A stretch of DNA of 64,000 nucleotides from Tetrahymena thermophila SB210 (GCF_000189635.1 NW_002476378.1:62001-126000); one strand, 5' to 3'. Numbered from the stretch's first letter, positions 38,058-54,000 are shown. Numbers and translations are program-made. The notes: a model not told the origin generated them from the sequence alone.

Positions 38058-40264
38058 ATGAATTTCTATAAATTAGATTTATTCTCTTCTGAATTCTATT
38101 TTAGTTTAGGAGGTTAACAATACAAAAAGGGAACTATTTAAGGTATACTGCTCTCTATATTTGCATTAGCTGCTATACTTTCTTACTTTCTTTACTTACT
38201 AGAGATGTTAGTAAACAATTAAATAGATCCAAAGTTCAGATCTTAAAGTTTCTTAATGAATGATAGTATAGAGATATCATTAAATTAAGATCTTATAGCA
38301 TTTTTATTTAATTACAATCAAACTTTAACTATGGATTAGCTATAAGAAAAGTAGAATAAAACTTATTTAGTGTATTATGCTTAATTTTTTAACGGCGATC
38401 CTAATAATTAGCAACTAATTAATCTTGATATCATTCAGTGTAGTCACCCTAAGTTAAATGGATTTAAGTGCATCGATTTTTCTAAAATCAGTAACTACTC
38501 TCTTATTATAGATAATAGTAAGAGTATTAGTTCTTAAATATAAATTTATATTTATGGTTGTTATGATTTAGATGATATTAAGACATCTATTCCAAATAAT
38601 TGTGCTCCTCAAACTGACATTGATAATGCAATTAATGGTGCATATTCTTTTCTATAGTTAAAAATGCAAATATAACAGTACAACACAACATCAAAAGAAT
38701 TGTAGACAGATTACAGAAGAATGAGTACTTTTTTATTTTCTAATTAATTTATTCTTACAAATGTGAAAATCCAAAAGCAGGAAACCCAAGTAAGTAAAGG
38801 ATTAATATTTTAGACAAAGCAGAGTTATTCTTCTCCAATTTAGTTTGATTCTTCTAATTAGATTTATGATAGATAATTATCCTTAAAATCAGGAATTGGG
38901 CCTTACAACTAAGTTTCTATCTCATTAGATGAAATTTTGCAACAATTCTAAATATAATATCCTACTCTCATAGAAATATTAGCTCTGGTTAATAGCGTGG
39001 CTGCTCTTGTTATGATTGGAAAATTTTTAGGTAAAATAAGTTCATAAAGCTTGATAAGAAAAGACTTTTTTATGCTCATCTTAAGAAATTTATTTTAAGA
39101 TAAAAATGAAAAAATCCTTAAGCACAACAATCTAATTAGCCAAAACAGTGAAATCATTATTCAATAACAAAGTACCAATCAAGATGATAATATTTTATAA
39201 TAAGAAAAGAAAAGTAAAAATAAAAATAAAATTTTTGTACCTAGCTTTTAAACAAAATTTCGAGATTTTGTTGAAGCAAATTAATTAGCTAATTCAAATT
39301 GTGAATATTAGTTTAATTTATAACAATAATAAAGTAGTCCAGAAAATAAAAAAGTGCATAAAGATTCTAGCATTGTAAATTAACTTAGTCTCAGTGAAAT
39401 TTCAACTATACCATACTAAAATTAGTAAAGCAGATTCAATAAAAATGTAAAAAAATAGTAGTTAAACACGAATAACATGACTTTGTAGATGTTTTCGCCT
39501 CTTTCACTAAACGAAAGTGAAAGGCAAATTTTTTAGAAGAAAGATAATTAGAACTTAAGGAAATTGAATAGCTAAAAGCAAGAAACTATTTTAAAATAGG
39601 ATTTTATAGACTCGCAATCAAACGATACTATTTAAAAAAACTAAAATTACTACTTCTTCAGTGATACAATTACTGAGAAATTGAAAGCAAAAAACAGTAC
39701 CTCAATGAAAAAAGCAGTTCAAAACTTCATCTTCAAATTTAAGTAAAAATATTTAAATTAATCATTGTTAATTATTTATTTTATTTTATTTTAAATGCAG
39801 GCTTTTCAAACAGAAAGAATTTAGAATCTCAAAAGGCATTGATGAAAATTTAATGAAAATAATAGGAAAAGAAGTTGACAAGCATTTAAATATTTTTGAT
39901 CTTTATGAGGATATTATGTTTTTAAAAAAAGCTATACTTATGCTTTTAAGAGGAGATCAATTAGCTGCTATCTAATTAATAGGTTTGACAGATGATTATA
40001 TAAATCTAAATTTAAGTAGTGATAGTTCTTCTAAAATAAATTTTGATTGTAAATTAATTTAAATAAAACAATTTAATTTATTTATTTGATTTTTATCAAA
40101 AAGAAAATAAAAATAAATTAAGTCACTTTGAAAAATAATATATTATTTTACAATCAGATGAGCTTTAAAAGGAGTATATAAAAAAATTTTTCTTAAGATG
40201 CTAGAAAGATAAAAACGTAAGCAAAATTGATGCAAGATTATTTTCTTCATTAAATAAAAAGTGA
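38058..40264 (+). CDS. Two-TM membrane protein, tandem family copy 3 (diverged)
   Basis: Three exons (38058-39742, 39801-40048, 40104-40264) give 698 codons including TGA. It has the same start (MNFYKLDLFSSEFYFSLGG), membrane segments, cysteine positions and intron positions as copies 1 and 2, with many substitutions. It is the older branch of the triplet. The cytoplasmic Asn/Gln tail is the least conserved and longest. The region after the second membrane segment and the last two exons remain well conserved (FLKKAILMLLRGDQLAAIQLIGLTDDY is split across copies at single residues), which points to a functional C-terminal module. Confidence 0.8.
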
Positions 40265-42047
40265 TAAATTTAGTTGGAATTCATATAAAAAAGTAATTAT
40301 TAACAAAAATAAATAAAAACAAATTTATTATATATTTAATTTATAAAAAAAGTTTAATTATTTTAAAATTTTATAATGTTTTTACAAGTTACTTTAAATT
40401 AAAACATTTTTATTCATATTTATTAAGAATGTATAACTATTAAATAAAAACAAATTTTAAAATAAAAATTAAGTTTTATTTAGAAAAAATTCAAAGAAGT
40501 ATTTTTAAATATTTCCAAAAATATATATTGTTTCAAAAATACTTACCCTTATATCAATGTTATTAAAATGTAGTTTCTTTCTTTATGTTTTTCCATTTTT
40601 CCAATTTTTCGAATTTTTTGAGGTTGAATTTTTTGTATATCCTTGAAATTTACCTTCTGCAAGAAAAAATAAATTCAAAATAAAATATTTATATTTACTC
40701 ATCATTTTAAAAATTAATTATTACTTGTTCTGTTTTTTGTTAAAAAATTTTAAAACATAATACAATGGCAATATCAACATTTCTGAAAAAATTCAATGAT
40801 ATTCAATTTATTATCTAAGAAAATTAAGAAAATGTAAAAACTCATATTATCATAACACTGATAAAACTAGTGAAATTTATGGGCTTTATTTATGATTTAT
40901 TTTTTTCCCCATTTCTTTATGAGTATTTAAAAAGAAAAATATAAGATTTAATTGCTTAAATTATAATTTGTAAAAATATTTTCCAAAACACTAAAGATTA
41001 AAAAAATATTTCAAATAAAATTAAATAAAAAATATTTTATATTTATAATATCTTATTTATTTAAGATTACAAATTTTTGATCGAAATATTCTAATTGTCG
41101 ATTTTTGCAATAAATAGAGGAGAGATTTGTTTTGTTTTGTTTTGTTTTTTTGAAGAAATAGAAAAAATAAAAGCAAGATGATTTAGTTTTTCAAAATGAT
41201 TAAATACAAATGAATGTATAAAAATTAATGATATTTGCAAATATTTGAAAGATAAAAGTTGAATAAATTTAAGAAATTATTTATATCCATACAAATGTTA
41301 TTTTCTGAAGTTAAGCTTAATGTAAATTAAATAAATTCTTTACAAAAATATTATATACAATTTTATGATTTTTTATCAATTTTCAAAACAATAATTTTAA
41401 TAGTCTTTATCCAGCGTAAATCAGTCTAATATAGCAAATTTTAAAAGCTTAAAATAGTTAACCATTTATGCATAATACAATTAGAAAAGCACTTTTACTA
41501 ATTGAGTATATTATGGTTTCTAATTAAAAAGACTAATATTTTAATTCAAATTCTTCAGATTAGCAATTAAATTTACTGTAAGTAAATTATAAAAAAATAA
41601 TGCTAAGCAGAAAAATTTGTGTTTAAATAAAAATATTTATTATATTATATTTTTTTAATATAAATTATTTTATAAGCTAAAGTATCAAATATTTCATTGT
41701 TAATAAATTTTCTAATTAAAATTATATGATATATATAATATAAATCTTGATTTCAGATACAGTTTGGAGAAAGAATCTATTCTAATTAAGATTTTTGAGT
41801 TAAAAATCACCAAAAATTATATTCATTAAAAGTGTTATTCCTCGAATATGCTTCCTACTTATTATATATATAAATAATCAAAAATGATTGTTTATACCTT
41901 ATAAAAGAATTAAGAATAACAAAAATATTAAACCTATTTAATTAATTATTAGTTGATTTTTTGTTCTAATGATAATTACTTAATTAAAAAAGTAATATTC
42001 GAAGTAAGAAAAAAGGATATTAAATAATTATCATTAATATTAATAAA
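40265..42047. repeat. Intergenic region; 40560-42047 is duplicated at 57280-58672
   Basis: No gene is present. From about 40560 the sequence aligns by eye with the region 5' of the second giant gene: a TTTCTTTATGAGTATTTA motif, an ATTTTCCAAAACACT motif and an ATACAGTTTGGAGAAAG motif occur in the same order. A TTTTG microsatellite at about 41127-41145 is shortened in the other copy. Confidence 0.7.
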
Positions 42048-45000
42048 ATGAAGATTTTTACTGTAATATAAATCATATTTTTTCATTGCATAATTTAAAC
42101 AAAAGCTGATTTATGTGGTGAAAATTAGTGCTATTCAGTATTTATAAATATGTGCATAAAGCTGACTCCTGATATTGTGGGAATAGATTCTGATAGCTAA
42201 AAATGCTTATTTGATAGAGATATAGCCAAAAAAGTGAATAAATGTTTTGATATAGAAAAAAATGGAAAAAGTAGTGTTTGCAAAAATAAACAAAATACAA
42301 TGTGCATAACTATAACTGAAGATATTTAAGATTAATATATAGGGATATATAAAGATGCTTAAATGAATTTGATTTGCATAGAAAAATAAGATATTATTGA
42401 TTAATTGAAAATAAAATCTCCTCTAAGTAAATATAAAATTAAATTATTATTCATAAAATAAAATCCTTTGGATAAAAAATAAATTTATTAGTTCTAGTAA
42501 ATCTAAAATTTGAATATTGCCTTAAAGATGACTTTTCTTTAGATGAATTTTACTAAAGGCCAAACAGCATGATATGTAGTTGCAAATATTAGTATTATTC
42601 ATTATTCGTTTATTAATTTATTTATTCTCGAATTAAATCTTAGATATTGTCTATCTAATGGTATATGCATACCCATGGATTCTAATTAGAATGCAGCAAG
42701 AGATATTAATTAAAATTGTGCATAACTTAATTAAGAAGGGAAAATTTAGTCTTGCTTTAGCGATAAAAGTATTTGCTTACTAAAAAATTCAATCACGTAA
42801 ATAAATAAATGCACTACTTATTAGTCTATAGATTTAGTAATTGGTGTAGCGTTTATTAATCAAACTAATGAGTGCATCCTCAAAGACTAGTACGCAAACT
42901 TAGTTATCAATAAAAGTATTTAATTACTATCTTAATTATGTCAATTTATTAAATTATTCAAATATATTTAGATTTAGTTTTTTTGAAAAGTCCTTATTGT
43001 CTTTTTGAATCTTCTCATATCCTACAAGTTGGAGATTTAAATAATAAAATAGTCGGAAGGACTTAATAATATTTGTGTGCTTAAGAAATTGAAGTATTTT
43101 CTGATGGTGATAATTTAATTGAAATGTGTATTTTTGGGTAAATTTTTCAATTTTTTTCTTAAAATTTAATTACTATTTAATTACAATTAATTAGATTTTG
43201 TATTTCAAAATACTCTTGTGTTGAAATGGATGACTTTGAATATATTTCTAAAAAACATGATAATTCATGCTCAACTAACTCAGAAACTGATTTTATAGAG
43301 TGTTTTTACTCTCCAGAATTAAAATCTACATGCATTTTAGAGGATAATGGTCTGAGATCTTGTGAATTAATGACAATAGAAAATCCAAAAACTTTTGTAA
43401 TTTTTTCTTTTAGCAATTAATCTATTTAATTCAATATTTTTATAAAAATTTAGGGTGCTATTTATCAAGAAAACAATCAAATAGGAATCTGTATTTCTTA
43501 AGATGTACCTATTCCTTTATAATCTTTAGGTTTTTTTTTTAATTAAAAAAAATAGTTTAATTTTGTTAAATATGTTTAAATTTAGTTAGTTAAAATAAAA
43601 AATTAACATGCTCTGATGGTTCATGTATTTTATAATCTGTAAATATGTTAAAAGATTATGTCTAATGTACAAAAATGACATAAACTGGGATAACAACTAC
43701 TTAAGATGACAATGGCTTTTGCAAGGAAACCTTTCCTTCGTAAATTTAGATTTCATAATGATATAATATTATAATTTATAATCATAAAATGTAGAAAAAA
43801 ATGTCGCATGGATTAATAATGCTTAATGAATGGTATTTGTGTTGATATGTCTTAAGATACATCTCTACCTAATTTCGCCAAAGAACTAATAACTACCTCT
43901 TGTCTCCCTTATTAAGATATTTAGCAAAATGGGTAAAAAATAAAGAGTTGCCCAACTGGTTTCTGCATTATTTAAGTATAGAGTAATTAAAGATATTGCT
44001 TTCAGCTAGGTGCTTACCTGGGAGATATATAATATTTAGGATTAGAAAGTTTAACTTAAAAATGCTTAGCTTAGTTCGAAATTAGTTAAATAGGTAAATA
44101 TTAACAAATAAATAAACATTCACTTTAGTTTCTTCACTTTCAAGTTATTTATGATGTGACACCAAAAATATAATAATTAAATTAAGATAAAGATTTATGA
44201 AAATTGTGAATAATTATTATTAACTAAATCAAAAGGTATTGATGAATGTGGAGATCCAAATTATTGCATATTCTAAATACCAATTAAGTAATTTTAGCAA
44301 TAATTACATACTAAAAAACATAAAAAAAACACTTTTTTCAATTTTTATCTTATTAAAAAAAATAAGATCTATATAGAAAAGCTATCTATGCCATTCTTTA
44401 CAATTAGAAAGCGCTTAATATCCAGGAAATAGGGTTCCTGCAAAAAATAATTTAGGGAAATGTTAAGATCTATTTTTACGTAATTATTGACTTATTTAAA
44501 TTAAATGAAAGAAATGAAAGAGAATAAATAATATTTTGGTAAAAAAAATGATAGCTTCCACAATCAGCTGCGTTGATGGTTTTTAATGCATCAATGATAA
44601 AGGTGAATGTCAACCTTTAAGTGTAAATCAACCCATTGCTAGAGATGTTAATTAATAATGCTAACCAGCATATACAGATTAATCTTTATATTGTGCTGAA
44701 GGCTATTGTCTACTAAATTAAGTTTGTCTACCTTTGTCAATTTAGAATCCTGGGAGAGAAAATAAAACAAGTAAATGTCTGTAGGAAGGAGAAAAAGGAG
44801 CCTTTGGTGCTATATAATGTTTTCAAAGGTTTTAATTTTTATTTTATAAATTTAAAATTTAATTTAATTTAAATAACTTAGTTTTTGTTTGACAGGTATT
44901 TCAGATGAGCCTCAAGATTAATTTTGTGCTTTAATAGATTATAAAATTAGCTCTTAAGTTGGTAAAAAATTTTCAAATTTTTATTTATTTAAATAAATTA

Positions 45001-48000
45001 AATAATCATCATAGGTAGATACATATAATCTCAAAAATGTGTTAAGGAAGATGACAATAATAATGTTGTTAACAAATTTAAAATTGTAAAATATTCATCA
45101 AAATATAATTGATTCATTTATATATTTATATTTGCAAAAAGGAATACTGTTACAAAGGATAATACTGTATGAGAAAAGATAGTTAAGGAATTTAATTTTG
45201 TTCCAAAGTATTGAGTAATGATATTATTTGTTCTGATGTAAATGGGGCTTGTATATTTTCTAAAGACCCTATACAGAAATGTTCAAGCTGTTCTTACACA
45301 CAATGTTTAGACAAGTACACTTAAAAGTGCATTAATTTAGGAGTAGTATATTGCTAAGATAATAATGGTATTATTTTAAATTTTTATTTTTCTAAATATA
45401 AAATTTATTTTATTATTTAGGATTTTGCTCTAATTTTTAGTCATCAAATAATCCATATTGCGTTGTTTGTCCTAAATATTATTGCTTAAATAAAAAGACT
45501 TAGATATGCACTTATTATTAGGAAATGTATAGCTTATTATAATATTCTTAAACCAATTGTCTCTACTAGTTTAAATAAGATGAAGAATGTATCATATAAG
45601 ACATTAATTCAGCTAACAAATATTAAGAAAACTTATGCATTGATAAAAATTATTTTTGCTTGCCAATAGTTGAAGCACAAAAAACAAAAAATTGTCTATT
45701 CTGTCCAAAATATTATTATAATCCAGGTGTTGGAATTTGCTATTAAAAATCAAACAATAAAAACTACCCTTACTTTAATTTAGATATTTAATATGTATCC
45801 GAAGATTGTTATCCAAAAAATGATTGCTCAATTTCAAACTAAAAATGTCCTGAAGGGTAATTAATTTTTTTTATTAATTAATTATTTGTGAGTTAAATTA
45901 ATTTTATTTACTGTAGTGTTTTTTTCACACTTAAAAAAAATTTTAATACAAGTTATTAAAAATTTATGGTTTTTCAGATTATGAATCTAGATTAAAAAAT
46001 AAATCTTTTTTTAAAGTTTATTTAAAAATATTTACAATATATAAATAATTAATATTTTTTATGTTATTTAAAAAAGATGCTAGAAATGTGATAATCTAAA
46101 TATGTGCACTTAATGTATGGAGGATTATTTCTTGTATTAAGATAATTAGACCTAAAATTAATTTTGTATTAAGTGCGATACGAATATATACAGCAACATA
46201 AGTTAAGATCCAATTTTAAGTTAATAGGGCACTTAATTTTATAAATGTATATAATGTAACATCCAGGATGAAGACTGGTATTTATTTATTTAACTTTAAA
46301 TTTGAAGATAAAGGAATTAAAATAATAAACATATCAATATAGGAATTTAAATACTTGGTAAAATAAGAATTGTGCTAAGATGGTAGTATAAATTGCAGGA
46401 ATAAAAAGATTTACGAATACTTATTCTAAAATTTTGTATTACAGTATTCAAAGAGGAAATTCTCAAAACTTAGATTCAAATTAAGCTAATAGAAAGCTTG
46501 TTAATCTCATAATACACAAAGAGCAAACTTCTTTGGCATGTAAATAATATATATTTAAGATTGAATTAATTTGTGCAAGATTAATAATCATTACATTTTT
46601 ACGTTAGGTTCCAATCTGTGTATAAGGTGTGAATCAAATCCAAGTAAAAAACCATATTGCTACAGATGCATTGATTATTATTACTCTGACTTGAATGGTA
46701 TATGTTAAAAGTGCCCCTTAAACTGCTAAAAATGTGGAAGAACCATACTCGAATAGAACTTGTAACCTATTCTAAAAGATGATATACCAAAAGAAGATTT
46801 AGATAAAGGAATTTATAATTTTTCTAAATCTATATTTGCATGCATATAATGTAATACCTAGTACACAGTTAGTCCGAATTTTAATTAGTGCGATTAATGT
46901 GGTTTATATTGCCTTGAGTGTGCTTATGGTATATTTACAATTTTTTCAACAAAAAATTTTATAAACTATAAAAATAATATAAGAATTTTCAGGAGACTTA
47001 ATAAATTATAGAAAATAAAACTTTAGAAACTAAGTATACTAATTTTTAAAATGTCTAAAATGCAAACCGGGTTATACATTGTCTTCAAATAGTAATTTTT
47101 TAATCTCATCTTAAATAATTTATTTATTTATTAATTAATTCATTTAAACGTTTAGGAAAAGATTGTAAATAGATCTACTAATTGAACTATTGCTTAAATT
47201 AAGATCTAACTGATTATTATACTGGTTTATCTTTAATAACCTTCCTTGATCTATCTTCAAAGTCTTTTAGATACAATTGCTTAACATGCAATTACAATTC
47301 ATGCTTATATTATAAAAGATGCTATAATTAGGGCTATTCTCCTAGAAGTAATTTAAATAATTATTTTATAAAATTTTACTTATCATTATAAAAATAAATA
47401 ACACAATATTGGTAGATAATATAAACTTTTGTTTAACTAAAATAAATGTTTTTAAATTAAAAATTTTGAAATAGTATAATAACTTTTATAACTAACTTCT
47501 TTTCTCATAAAAATAAATATTAAGTTTAATTTTTTTTCTTCTTATTATTATTAACCTTGATTATTGGTCAGTAATTAATTTTAATTATTTAATTTTTAAT
47601 CACTTAAAATGAGCAGGGTATTGATTTTAAATTGTTAATTCAATACTAAAAATTTTATTTCTCATTAGGGTAAAATAGAATATTTTAAACAAATTCAGAA
47701 AATTAAAAGAAGGCTCCAAATATAATAAAATAATAATTATTAATTTAATTCACATAATTTTTTTTCAAATCTTGATTAAGAATTTAACTTTTGCTATATA
47801 ACATCTGCAAGTATTTGATACTTGGAGTTCTTTAAATTTTATATAAATTATTATCATAAGTTACTCTAAAAAGTATACATTCTATTTAAAAGCGTTTATT
47901 ATTAACTTTGCACAAAAAACCCAATTAATTAATAAATCTCAATCTAAAACAATTTTTAAACTTTTTGAAATCAAATATATCATATTATTATCATACCACC

Positions 48001-51000
48001 CAAATACCCATAATATTAATTGATTAAAATTTTGAGTTCTCTCTATAAAAAAACTAAAACATTTTAAAATATAAGTTTATATTATCATTATTAATCATTG
48101 TTTTTTGAAAATAAAAAAAATGTTAGATTATGTTTATAATTGTGGTTATAGTTTAGATTAGGGATTTTTTTATTTAACTACATTAAATTCTTGTCTAAAT
48201 GGATATCCTACGGTTTATTAAGGAAGTCTGTCATGTGATTTCAATACTTAATGCAAAAAATAGGTATTTTTAATTATTTTTTATTAATCTTATTAATGTT
48301 AAAAATAAAGATATATTAATGTATTGAGTGTTTTGTTTCTAATAATACATATTAATGCAAAATTTGTTCTTAAGGATATATCCCAAGTATTTTTGGATGT
48401 ATACCTTGTCCTGAAACTTGTTAAACTTGCTATGAAGAAGGATATGTTAACTATAAAAGAGTTAATTTTACTAACTACATAATCAATACACCCTAAACCA
48501 CAATTAAGTTTTCATTATAATAAAGGATGAATTATAAAAATGATTTTATGATAAAAATGAAGTGCTCAGATTGTAAATTTGGTTATTACCTTAATTATAC
48601 GCAATAATATTGTTAAAAACCTTAATGTGGTCAATACTGCCAAAATTGTATTAATTTTTACGAAAGTCCTTTATGTACATCATGTAATTACACAAAACTT
48701 TTTAATCTCATAGCTCCTATTTAAGGTTATATATCTAAAATTCATTATGGAACTAATTTTCTAAGCAATTTCTAATAAATGATCACATTTAACTCCTTGT
48801 AAACAAATTGCTAAATTTGTCCACTTCTGTAAATTTTTTGAATTTATTTAATTTCCTTTTAAAAAATTTTTCAGATTTTAATTATTTGTAGATAAATTTA
48901 GATAATCAACTCAAATTTATTCTCAATAAATAAAAGATAGGAACTTTGTATGTTATAAAAATATTTAAAGAAATTATTTTTATAAAAAAATAAAGAATTT
49001 TTAATTTAAATTCATTTTCAAATAGAATTTTAATGGCAAAAAAATTTTTTTAATAATTTTTTGGAGAGAGATTAATAAATTTTTATTTTTTTAATTTAGA
49101 TTAATAATATAATTTAATATTTATTAATAGATGTGAAACTTGTGAAGATAATAATTTAGATTTGGTTTTGGATCCTTTAAGTTTGTATAAAGTAAAATGT
49201 TATTCATGTAAACAATAATTACCAAATAATTATGGAGATATGTAAAAATATGAAATCAGATATGATAAAGCTAGAATGAGGTGCATTTATTGCTTAAAAA
49301 ATGATAATGGGTGCTTTTTTAAGAAAAAAACTGAGATCTTTGCTGAATGTGGGACAGCTAGCCAACCATTAGGTAAAGGTACGTTTGATGAACCACTTAA
49401 TTTATATAAAATAAATGAAACAAATCTTGATCAACTTATAATAAATGAACCAGAATTCGATATTGGTATTATTTATTATAATGAACTCCAATTAAGAGAA
49501 ATTGATTTTATCATAAATTTCATTGATAAATCAAGACTTTGCAATTTGGACTTTGCTTTAAGTATCAGCACTAATATTAAAAATAAGATTCCTTCAATTT
49601 AGACTCTTTCTATCACTTTGAATGCAAACTAAACAAACAGTTTAACAGATTATGAAATGTTATAAAATGACATAGCTACTTTTAAAGGCTTTAGCTCTTT
49701 TAAGATTTAAAATATGAATGTCAAACCAAAAAATTTGAACTCAAATTTCGGTTTCAAAATTTATGAAGAAAATATAAATAATATAGAATTTTAGAACACA
49801 ACATTCTTGTGTTAACGCTAATATACAAACTAACTTTAAACTTATTTTGATAATTTTAATGGGACATTTATAATGAATAACACTTTGTTTAATAACTGCA
49901 GCTTTTATTAATAGACTCTCATAAACGTTCATTCAGACTTTTACCCTACATTTATAACTTACTAATTGACAAATTTGTCTATTTTATATTCAGATTTTTC
50001 TCAAAAATCTAGTTTTATTTCAGTCAATAGTCCTAGCGATTTAGAAATTTAAGATTTTAAATTTATGCATGGATCACTCAGTTATCAATCAAATGTATTT
50101 GCAAGCTATTATTAAGGCTAAGAAGTTACAAGTATTTCAAATGTTACAAACATACTATTTTAAAATTCTACGTTTTTGAGCTATTCTTAAATATTATAGG
50201 GAGAAAGATTTATGTATTTTTCTCTTTTAAACTTTACTTTTGCAAATTCAAATTGTTAACAAAATTAATAATTAAAAATGAAGATGTATTTGTTCTAAGT
50301 AAATACAATAAAAGCATAAAATATAATACTTTAATCAAATTATTTTGAAAAAGCACAATTCATTTAATTTTCTCCCATCCTTGATTCCGAAGATCAAATA
50401 ATGATTAGCATAGACTAAATTTTAGTGTTTAATAATACATTTAACTCTTTTGAATAATTATTATTTAGTTATAGCGGTAAATTTAAAACAGAAGTGATAA
50501 TTAGTAATTTTAACATATCTCAAAACAAATATAGCTAAAATTATGGCATATACTATTTTTAAATTAGACAGGCTAATTCAATATTTTTAAGTAATGGGAA
50601 TGTTAATGAGCCATAACTTATAACAATCATATAAGCTTTTGGAGTAAATTAGGTTTCCATACAAATAATATAATTTGGAGATAAAATTAGTCAAAGCACA
50701 TCACTAAGCTTGATAAATATTTAAGATTTGATATAATAAATAGAAATGAAAACCGTAACATTTAATCTAATTATTGCCGATGAGATATTACTTATTGTCA
50801 ATTAATAAATTAATAATTAATTTGATCCAAATTAATTTCAAGCAATTTTCAATTCAGTTACTTTTAATTAAGTCATTCTTAGAAAATAAGCAAGAATTAA
50901 ATAGAATATACAAATTTTTAGTGCTGCTTAAATCACAATCATGCAAGGATATACTAATATGAACTTTATATAAGCTTATAATACAATTCAACCACCTATA

Positions 51001-54000
51001 AATCTTTAAGTAAAATTTTAGTTTAAAAATCAATAAAAATTATTTATTTACACTTATTTAAATAAAAAAAGACAGATACTTTCTTTTCCTCAATAATTAA
51101 TGTGAAAAATGTAATTGGGAAATTAGAAATAATAAATACAAAAATAATGAATATCTAGAATCATCCTAACCATAATCTTCTTTATATATAAGGAAGCTAA
51201 GTTTAAATAGAGTATTCAAGTTTTACAATACTTGCAGATAATCAGCAAAAATTACAGTTTTTAAGTGGTGGTACTAGTACTAGTAGTAGTATTCTAGGAG
51301 GTATAGCAATGATATAATGTTCAGATTTAAAAATATTAAGCAGTAGTTTTAGTGGTGGATTGTCACTTTAAGGAGGAGGTTTATACATTTAAGCTATTTC
51401 ACTTGCTAATATATATATTTATTAAACAAATTTCACGGAGAATTGGAGTTTTTCTTTAAGCGATCTTAAAAACTCTAATGGAGGAGCTGTTTACATTAAT
51501 TAATAACAATAAAATTTAGGTGTAACCCTTAGATTTATTTAATGTCTCTTTTCTAATAATTTTGCTTATAGTTAGGGTGGAGCTATGTATGTGTCTTCAA
51601 ATAAAAATAAATTTTATTTGAATTTACTGCTATCCAACTTTTTAAACAACTTTTCAAAAGATGGAAGTAGTTTATATTCCTCTTAACAAAACCTTACAAA
51701 TATAGTGTAGATATAGTAAACTTAAAATATATATTCCTATAAGTATATCTCAGATTTTATCTAGATTATCCAATAATTTATAGAACCAATAAGCAGTTCT
51801 CCGAGTCTCTATCACTTGTAAGGTTTTGATCAGGTTTACTTATTGTAAAATACATTTACTGTTGAAGCAAAAAGTATAGAGCTAAATACCAAAGAAAATG
51901 AAAATTTGTATATCTTTTAAAGTTTAATTATTTTCAATCAGGTGAATTATCTTTAACTTGCTTAAAATAAAATAAGTAACTTTAAAGTATAAAATTACTT
52001 ACTTAAAATGACTAATATAGAAGAAATAAGTTTGTCATAAGATTAATTTTTTGATAATTAATAATTTATTTATAATCCAAATTAATTTTTAGCAAATTCA
52101 TTGATAGTAATTTAAGCAAATTCGATTAAACTGGAGTAAATTATTTACATAAATAATACTTGTAGTAAATGTGCATAAGGAAATTTGCAGGTAATTTCTA
52201 ATCATATTTTAATAGCTGATAGCATTTTTCAATAGAATATTGCACTAAATGGAGGAGCTCTTTCAATTTCGTAATATGTTAAAGACGAAATAATGACAAA
52301 TAAACTAAGATTTTTACATTTTTATTCATATTATGAAGAATATTTAATTAGAAGATCAAATTAAAATTAAACAATTTATAATTCAACATTTTTAAAAAAT
52401 ACTGCTTTGAATAATGGAGGATCTATTATAGCATCAAATACTTTTTTATACATAATAAAAAGCAATTTTTAAGAAAATAATGCAAATTAATTTGGAGGAG
52501 CAATAGTTTCTGATCTAAATGACAAATTTGATCAATTCTAAAAAATCCACTTAATAAAAAATACCATTTAAAGTAATAAAGCGAGAATCGGAAGTAGCTT
52601 TTATCAAATATAGAATCTCCCACTACAGTACCAATTAGATAATAAACTATCTAATAACGAAGCATAACTTTACAATGATAATCTAATCTAATTTGCAGTT
52701 CAATTTTTAGGAATTAAAGGTTAATAAACTTACAGAAACTCTTTATCAATAGACAAGCACATGAATGGTAAATTTAAGGTAAAAAATTCACATAAAATTG
52801 TTTACATAATACTTACATAATATCATCATTATAAAATAGTGAAAACAACATTTTGATGCGATAAAAAGCTATTTTTTAAACAAATTAATAAATTACTAAT
52901 TAATTGTTTAATATTTTCTAAAAAAATTTTCAAAAAATATTTATTTTTTACTTAAATCAAATTTAATTCTTTTAATTGATAAATAGGATGACATTGTTCT
53001 GTAATTAGTTAATAATGAAGATTAGCCTATAACAACTCTGAGTGAAGAAATTAAATTAAATGTTTAAGTCTTGAAAGGAGAAGATTATTATATTGATTAA
53101 TATTATATATCATAAAAAAGTGGTGTATTTGAACTAAAAGATAAAATAAATGTTTTTGGAAGACTTGGGAAACAAATAATATTATAAATATCTTCTGAGT
53201 ATGCAAAGTCTCCTATTTATAAATATGATGGTGAATTAACTAAAATGGAAACTAATATCTCATTTGAGATAGAAATTAACATGATTAAAAAATGTCCTGT
53301 AGGTACAACTTATTTTAATGATACTTTAAAAAAGGATCTATGTAATCCCTGCCCTTAATTTATGTATAATTTAAACGATGGTGATAAATGTCAAAAATGT
53401 CCAAATGATTTTTTATGTGAAAAAACAAGCATTTATTTACCTATGGGATTTTGGAGATCAAAAAATAATAGCTATAATTACATCGAATGTTTTGGATATT
53501 TTTAATGTGTAGGAGACATTCATAGAATAAGAATAACAGAATAGTATTCAGATGAAAATCGTTATTGTCAAGAAGGTATTAATTCATTTTAACAAAAAAT
53601 TCAATTCAAAAATTTAACATTCAAAATAAAGGAAATATTGGAGCCCTATGCATGGATTGTGATTTATATGGAAATTATTGGAATGAGAGGTATTATCATG
53701 TAGCTCCTTTTACTTGTTTAAAGTAAAATAATTAAAATTTCTAAAAGTTAATTTGTTAATAAAAATATATAAATAACTAGATGTGGATAATTCAATACTA
53801 ACTTAATAATTGACATCATGGTACTTCTGCTTAGCTTAGCTTTGTTTGCAAAAATTGCAAATTCTATTTTTAAGCTGATGGATTATTTAAAGATATAAAA
53901 AGTATTTCAAGTTTTGAAAATATATTTTAAATATGATTAAAGATTTTTTGTAATTTCTAACATTTTACTTAATTACTTTACTCAACTATCATTGTGTGCG

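Noticed and set aside
43226-43420. 64-residue ORF, with a near-identical one at 59863-60057, as separate small genes
   Set aside because: Both are parts of matching exons of the two giant genes. Upstream and downstream splice phases fit.
49276-49602. 108-residue ORF as its own gene
   Set aside because: It is an internal part of a long exon of the giant gene that continues through TAG/TAA Gln codons on both sides.
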